A stretch of DNA of 64,000 bases from Apodemus sylvaticus. Lineage: Eukaryota > Chordata > Mammalia > Rodentia > Muridae. The DNA lies in assembly GCF_947179515.1 (NCBI RefSeq), contig NC_067487.1:44642014-44706013 (forward strand), written 5' to 3'. The notes under the pieces are model-generated. The model searched no databases. It saw nothing but the letters and a program-made list of their open reading frames with translations, and was not told the origin of the DNA. This document shows positions 58,967 through 64,000 of this stretch, piece by piece; within the stretch, counting starts at the first letter, position 1, and each line of letters begins with the position of its first letter. A program made the position numbers and the translations under genes.

Positions 58967-59236
58967 TCAGTAGCCTAGGTGGACTTTTTGTTTGTTTCTT
59001 TCTTTTTACAGGTACAGCAGAGCCTTTTTCATTGTAATCTTGGCCACATGGAGTTGGTGATTTTTTATATAAGTGCAAAGTCAATTCCAGGTTAATAATT
59101 TGTAAATAAAGAATAGTTTTAGCTTTAGTGGAAGGCCCAAATAACAATTATTTAATATGTTTGCAATAATGTAGTTGTATTTAGTTGAAAGGTAGTAGTG
59201 GTAGTAGTCCAGCTTGAAATCTATCTTTTAAAATTA
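58967..59236. other. AT-rich sequence
   Basis: No repeat or gene recognised. Confidence 0.5.
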
Positions 59237-59408
59237 TTGGTCCTGAGAAGGCTCGATGAGGCAGTGTCGGGAAATACCAGGACAGGGAAGTGGGAGAGGG
59301 TTGATTGGGGAACAGGGGAAGGGGAGATGCATTATGGGATTTTCAAAGGGGGGACCGGGAAAGGGGACATTTGAAATGAAAATAAAGAATATATCTAATT
59401 AAAAAAAA
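59237..59408 (+). mobile_element. Young mouse L1 3' end, strongly 5'-truncated
   Basis: Only the last 170 bp of an L1Md 3' UTR is present: 'ttggtcctgagaaggctcga', 'aataccaggacagggaagtg', then ggggacatttgaaatgaaaa and a taaagaatatatctaatt-aaaaaaaa end. Low divergence. Confidence 0.9.
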
Positions 59409-59564
59409 GATAAACTTCTAAGTTAATATAGTAAGTCAGAACACGAATGAAACATACATATAATATGTCCAGGATACAAGCTAGGAGAATTTGGTCTTGG
59501 TAAATACCTAATGCCCACTTTAAAATTTTTTGTCACCATTCTATACCTGGACATATGATTTTGA

Positions 59565-60010
59565 GTTATGGATTAAAGCAAGCTGAGCACACCATGGGCA
59601 GCCAAGTCAGTAAGTGGTATTGCTCTGGAGTCCTACATCCAGGGTCCAATCTTGATGATCCTGTCTTAGTTTCTCTCAGTGATGGATGTTAACATTTAAG
59701 TAAAGCAAATCCTTTCCTCCAAAATTTACTTTTGGTCATGATATTTATTACAGAGAATAGGACTTGGTACCAGAAAGTAAGCTACTGCTATAACGAACCT
59801 GAACATATTTGGTTTTTGAGGAAGATCTTGGTACATTTTGGAGTTTGGGACTGGAAAAGTTATTGAGTGCTTAGGGCTTAGTTGGCTTGTCCCCATGGGA
59901 CAATGGAAGGTAAGAATGTAGAGAGAAATGCAGACCCTGGAGGCCCAGTTTCTGAGTTTCAACGAGAAAGAGTAAGCATCCCCTAAAGACTGTGCATGTC
60001 TCATATTTGA
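59565..60010 (+). mobile_element. Rodent-specific LTR/RMER-type repeat
   Basis: 'tggattaaagcaagctgagc', tttggtcatgatatttatta, 'gcttagggcttagttggctt' and 'gaccctggaggcccagtttc' follow a common rodent interspersed repeat that I associate with RMER/LTR families. Family name not resolved. No coding content. Confidence 0.55.
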
Positions 60011-60224
60011 AGTAGGAACCTGCAGAAATCTTAAGTATCCTTTTCTATATTCCTCGTGCCTTCCTCACACTCATTGATCCCACTCTGTTCCCTGTGTTTT
60101 ATGCTGTGTCTTGAAAGCCTTTCCCAAAAGGTCTCTTACTAAATTCCTGATGTCTATAAATGCTCCAAAGGAAAAAAATACACCTGAAGAGTCAAAACTG
60201 ACATCCACAAGTGAGAGAAAACAT

Positions 60225-60445
60225 GTGATGCTCATCTCTGTGATTCTGTGTCACCTCAACCAGAAAGCTTGCTTCATGCTTCATCCACTTACTTGGGAAT
60301 TCCATAATTTTCTTTTCTTAGCAGCTGAATAATGTTCACTTTGCAAATGTTTCCCATTTTCACCATGTATTCATCAGTTGATGGATATCTAAGCTGATTC
60401 TATCTCCTAGATGTAGTAATTACAGCAGCAATGAACACAGGTGAG
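60225..60445 (-). mobile_element. Ancient L1M fragment
   Basis: The minus-strand L1M text is recognisable from 'tagcagctgaataatgttca', catgtattcatcagttgatg, 'gatatctaagctgattctat' and 'gcagcaatgaacacag'. Confidence 0.65.
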
Positions 60446-61040
60446 TAAGGACCTTAGTAGTAAGACATCATCTGCATGAAGGATAGTGTGGAGATGGTAA
60501 ATGTGTGAAAAGCTGAGGGAGAGGGGTTGACGATGATTGAGAATGTGGGACCTGTTACATTATATTGTGTTTTATATGGTGATCATAACATGAAATCTTG
60601 TGGATAAGCAAAAACAAACAAATAAACATGATGAATACATTAATAATGATGTATTTGTGAAGTGTTCAGCATTTCTAGGGCATAAACTTCCCACTGGTGA
60701 CTCCCCCCTTCCCACCTGCTGCACCACTTATACATTTGCTGTTGCAACCCCAGTGATCAGAGGATGGGCTTCTTTCTTCAGCATCTGGCTGCCACTTACC
60801 AGGTTCATTCATTTCTAGCTGGGTACCATGTCCCTAGCCCATCTTTTCCATTGGTGCTTGTTGTTAGATGAGTATTAAAACAGGTGAGTATTAAAATTTC
60901 ATATTTCTTATGAAAGAAATATAAAGGAAGTGTTGTGGACTCTGAAGTGTAAAGCAGTCAAGGAAAGAACCCTGAATTTGAAATAAATCCTGTGGGAGTA
61001 AATTTGCAGGTCCTTTCAGGAAAAAAAATGTAACTACAAT

Positions 61041-61175
61041 ATTTTATGCCTTTAATTCCAGAACTCTGGAGTCAGAGGTAGGCAGATATCTAAATTCAAG
61101 GCCAGACTGATCTGCAGAGTTCCAGAATGGCCAGGGGTATACAGAGAAAACCTGTCTCAAAAAAATTCAAACAAA
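61041..61175 (+). mobile_element. B1 SINE, old
   Basis: 'tgcctttaattccagaactc', 'aattcaaggccagactgatc', 'agagttccagaatggccagg' and acagagaaaacctgtctcaa give a complete but diverged B1. Confidence 0.85.
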
Positions 61176-61384
61176 AAATCTTTTAAAATTATGAAGTATG
61201 CATATATATATGTAAAATAGAGATTAAATAATATGACATATAAGTTAAACAGTAGTACAGTAGTAAGATAGACATGGGCATTTTGTGGAATATCTCACTA
61301 TGTTTTCTTTATAGTCTCTGGGATAAATGCAGGTTAGAATTTTGTTTTGTAAAATTCATACATGTATCTCTGTCTTGGTCTGTC

Positions 61385-61545
61385 TCTGTCTGTGTCTCTA
61401 TATCTATATCATTAGTGTCTATACTTATATCTATCTTTATCATCTATATCAATATCACTTATCTCTGTCTATATCCATATGTATGTATCATCTATATCTA
61501 ATTTATTTCTACATCATCTGTATATGTGTGTATGTGTTTGTCCAA
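61385..61545 (+). repeat. TCTATA-rich low-complexity DNA
   Basis: Interrupted tctatatc / tatcatctatatc units that yield spurious Ile/Tyr/Ser-rich frames. Confidence 0.8.
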
Positions 61546-61582
61546 ACACCTCCACATCTTTAATTTGAACTATGATTTTCTC

Positions 61583-61765
61583 TTTTTAATTTATTTATTT
61601 TTATTGAATATCATCTTCATTTACATAGCCAATGGTAAAGCCTTTCCTGATATTCCCCCTCCCCTAAGACCCAAAACCCCTTCCCTTCCTCTTTCCCCCA
61701 CCTCCACGTATATGCCTCTCCACCCAACACATTGCCTCTCCCCACCCCTCGGTTTCCCTTTTGAA
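61583..61765 (-). mobile_element. L1 3' end, 5'-truncated
   Basis: The minus-strand L1 tail ('atcttcatttacatagccaa') leads into pyrimidine-rich UTR (ccccctcccctaagacccaa). Confidence 0.6.
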
Positions 61766-64000
61766 CTACAATTTTCTTAAAAGTATCTTTCTTGCAAATA
61801 TTCTGGAAGTTTGTCTACTGCGATGAGCTTGAAAACAACTATTCTATTGGTTATCACCTCAAGAAAATGTATAGCTAAGCATGCAGGTAAGATAAGATGT
61901 GGAATCACATTTTCTTTTTGTATGTGATTCAAAGCTGCTGCTGGCTGAATGGTTTGTGCAAACCATTATTCTTAAAGAAGTTGATCTGTGCCAAGGCTAA
62001 AATTCCCAGATTCATCCTCCATCTGCCAAATGTTATGAACAGCAAGTTGAAAGTAGGCCTGCTGTCACTGTGACCCTAGCTGACCTCTTAATTTCTTGAG
62101 TTCAAGTCCAATTAACCTCTAGGAAGAGGCACAACTGTTCTTAGCAGACAAGTCAATAGAATCCAATAGTAATCATTTCATTTTCTGCCTTGTCAAAGGG
62201 TGGCCCTCCCACCTAACCCATCTCACACAAAGGTGGTCATTTATCACCGTTTAGAAAACTGTATTGTGCCTTATCCTAGCCCTGCCTGAAGTACATTCAT
62301 CAACTGCACAGACAGGGTACTGGGTATGCTGTGAGAAGGCTCTACAGAGGAGCTTTAGCAATCCTGCCTGGTCCTGGCAACCTGTTGGTGCTCTGTGGAT
62401 AAGGACACATCAAAGCCTGGACCCAGACAGAAAGTGGTCTGTGGGTAATACCTTTCCTTCAAAGAAAGCTACATTCTCATCTGCATTAATATACAAGTCC
62501 ACTTCTGAGGGAAATCAGTCTTAATGTTTCTTTGAGACTCATGTTCAGAGCGGATGTATACTTTGTTTTACTTTGATAGATATTTAAAATTTTAAGAATT
62601 CACCATATCCTACAGTAGTTTACTTTTTCTTCCATATTTGTTTTTTTTTTTTTTTTGACTATTTTGAAGTCCAGTACCTCTTAGGAGAAAGATGTCATAG
62701 GCTCCATGGTATAAAACACCAATCCTTGGCTTTCTAGAGTAGAGGCATTTGAAAGGAACGTCTCTGCAAGTAAGAATGTTTTATAGCCATGCTTTCTTAC
62801 ATGCAATCAATACAGTTCTATATAACTCTTGAAATAGTACTATTAGATAGAATGTCCTTTGTTCTCTAGGTAAGAGTTGTCGGCTGAATTCTATCTTCAA
62901 ATATCACAACCCAAAGCATGAATTTTCTCAAATGTACAGCTAACTTCCAACCTCATCCTGTTTAACATTCTCTTGGTGTCTGTGTGTTTAATTTCTGTAG
63001 GTAGAAATCACGAACATGGAAGACCCATATCCCCCAATATCAGGACCTGACTCGTAGGGAAGATAGCTACATAAACATAGGCATTGGTGCTATTTGCAGT
63101 CTTTTACCCACCAGTACAACAGGTGATCTGAGCCAGGTTTATGTGTCCTAAGTGGCCAATTTAAAGGATTTAGGTTCCTCTAGACATATGGAGCTCCTCA
63201 CTTCTCTGAGCATATTCTTCCTAGGGTTAACTGAACACCTTCTGAAAATAAGTGGATTTTGGTTGTAAATACTTTAGTGTCTACACAGAACTGACCTCAG
63301 TAAAAACACAGTCAGCTTCTGTGTTATCCACAAGGTTTGAAATATTGTTCCTATGAATTAGAATACTATCCCAAGATTGTTCACATACATGAGACACAAA
63401 ACAGCCTTGCAGAAATGCCTGCAATTTAGTTGTTCGGTTTCCCATTGTCTTGTATTAAAAGCTACCTAATAGAATTTATAGTTGAAGAAACCTTTTAGGC
63501 AGCACTCTTTGTATTTTTTATTAAGTCCAAACTCAGAGAATCTACTTAATGTCAATTTTGCTCCCTGGTTATACTGCACAGTGTATTTTACTTTAAATCT
63601 GCAGGCCATGATGATAAATTGATAATTGACCCCAAGGCCATTACAAATAAAGCACCCCTGTTTTTCATTAGTACGGTAATATCTAGTCATAACCGTCAGA
63701 AGTCTTATGCTAATCTTCCCCGGAGAAATGAACAATCAAGAACTCAAGGATTTTAAAACATCTATTGGGCTTTAAAACTTCCATTTAAAAAACAAACTTT
63801 CAGTTGTAAGCAGTACCAGAAAAGATAATTTTAGAAGTATATGATTAGGAACATCATCCAGACTGTGCTGTATGCTGATTGATAGAATATTCCTAATCTA
63901 TTTTACTTTGTAAAATATCCAGATGCAAGACAAACAAAATTGTATCTGAGAATGTAATTCTTTGAGATAATTTTTGCTTAGAAATATATGAGTGCAACGA
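61766..64000. other. Unique stretch to window end, no gene seen
   Basis: No recognised repeats other than a T-run (62640-62656). The segment 61920-62250 is less AT-rich and repeat-free. The frame at 62264-62524 has no domain. A splice-acceptor-like pyrimidine stretch ends at 63000 but no exon follows convincingly. Confidence 0.4.

Noticed and set aside
62960..63060. Splice acceptor followed by short frame MEDPYPPISGPDS
   Set aside because: The pyrimidine stretch is plausible, but the frame is 13 codons long with no donor or upstream exons seen.

Overview
The window is non-coding rodent nuclear DNA, almost certainly house mouse (Mus). The main reasons are a B1 SINE with an intact target-site duplication, a B2 SINE, B3-type SINEs, and L1 3' ends whose UTR text and tail are the mouse L1Md type (12788-13084, 59237-59408). 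No rat-type ID elements were seen. The sequence is AT-rich and CpG-poor and has many long microsatellites, as expected of a gene desert or a very large intron. I found no protein-coding exon, tRNA, rRNA or known ncRNA that I could defend. The long open frames lie in microsatellites, in L1 3' UTRs or antisense to L1 ORF1. Two weak exon- or pseudogene-like stretches (19468-19522 minus, 28605-28884 plus) are listed at low confidence.

Layout. 1-3395: mostly unique sequence with one TG microsatellite. 3396-9425: L1-rich. It holds an old Lx 3' UTR fragment, a B1 whose tail became a 300-bp purine tract, a 50-bp B1 insertion bounded by a 14-bp duplication, an internally deleted minus-strand L1 (5308-8553) bounded by a 12-bp duplication, and another Lx fragment. 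9426-20290: mostly unique, with a probable CR1/L3 LINE relic, a young L1 tail, an L1M 3' UTR relic and microsatellites. 20292-24305: a B2/B3 SINE, L1 pieces, an ancient hAT-Charlie MITE and a compound TA/GGAGAT/GATG/GATA microsatellite. 24306-28950: unique, with a CpG-enriched candidate regulatory island (26040-26405) and a MaLR-like LTR. 28958-34668: dense repeats, including a URR1-like hAT element split by an L1 tail with a perfect 13-bp duplication. 34669-39885: unique, with a candidate conserved block and a 184-bp AT-rich palindrome. 39890-48605: several Lx L1 3' UTRs (one with a 360-bp pyrimidine tract), URR1-type hAT copies, an ERV LTR-like piece ending in an A-rich tail, and a degenerate minisatellite. 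48606-64000: L1 fragments (one coding for part of the ORF2 reverse transcriptase), B1/B3 SINEs, an LTR nested inside an L1 3' UTR, and long unique stretches.

No genes act together here, and I found no previously undescribed gene system. The noteworthy material is structural: nested insertions with readable duplications, SINE tails that became microsatellites, the palindrome, and several unique blocks that look like conserved regulatory DNA (26040-26405, 35330-35720, 46385-46680, 49380-49660). The last of these holds two perfect inverted octamer motifs. Repeat family names come from recall of consensus sequences and are approximate at subfamily level. By summing my boundaries, about 30 percent of the window is recognisable repeat, which is a lower bound.
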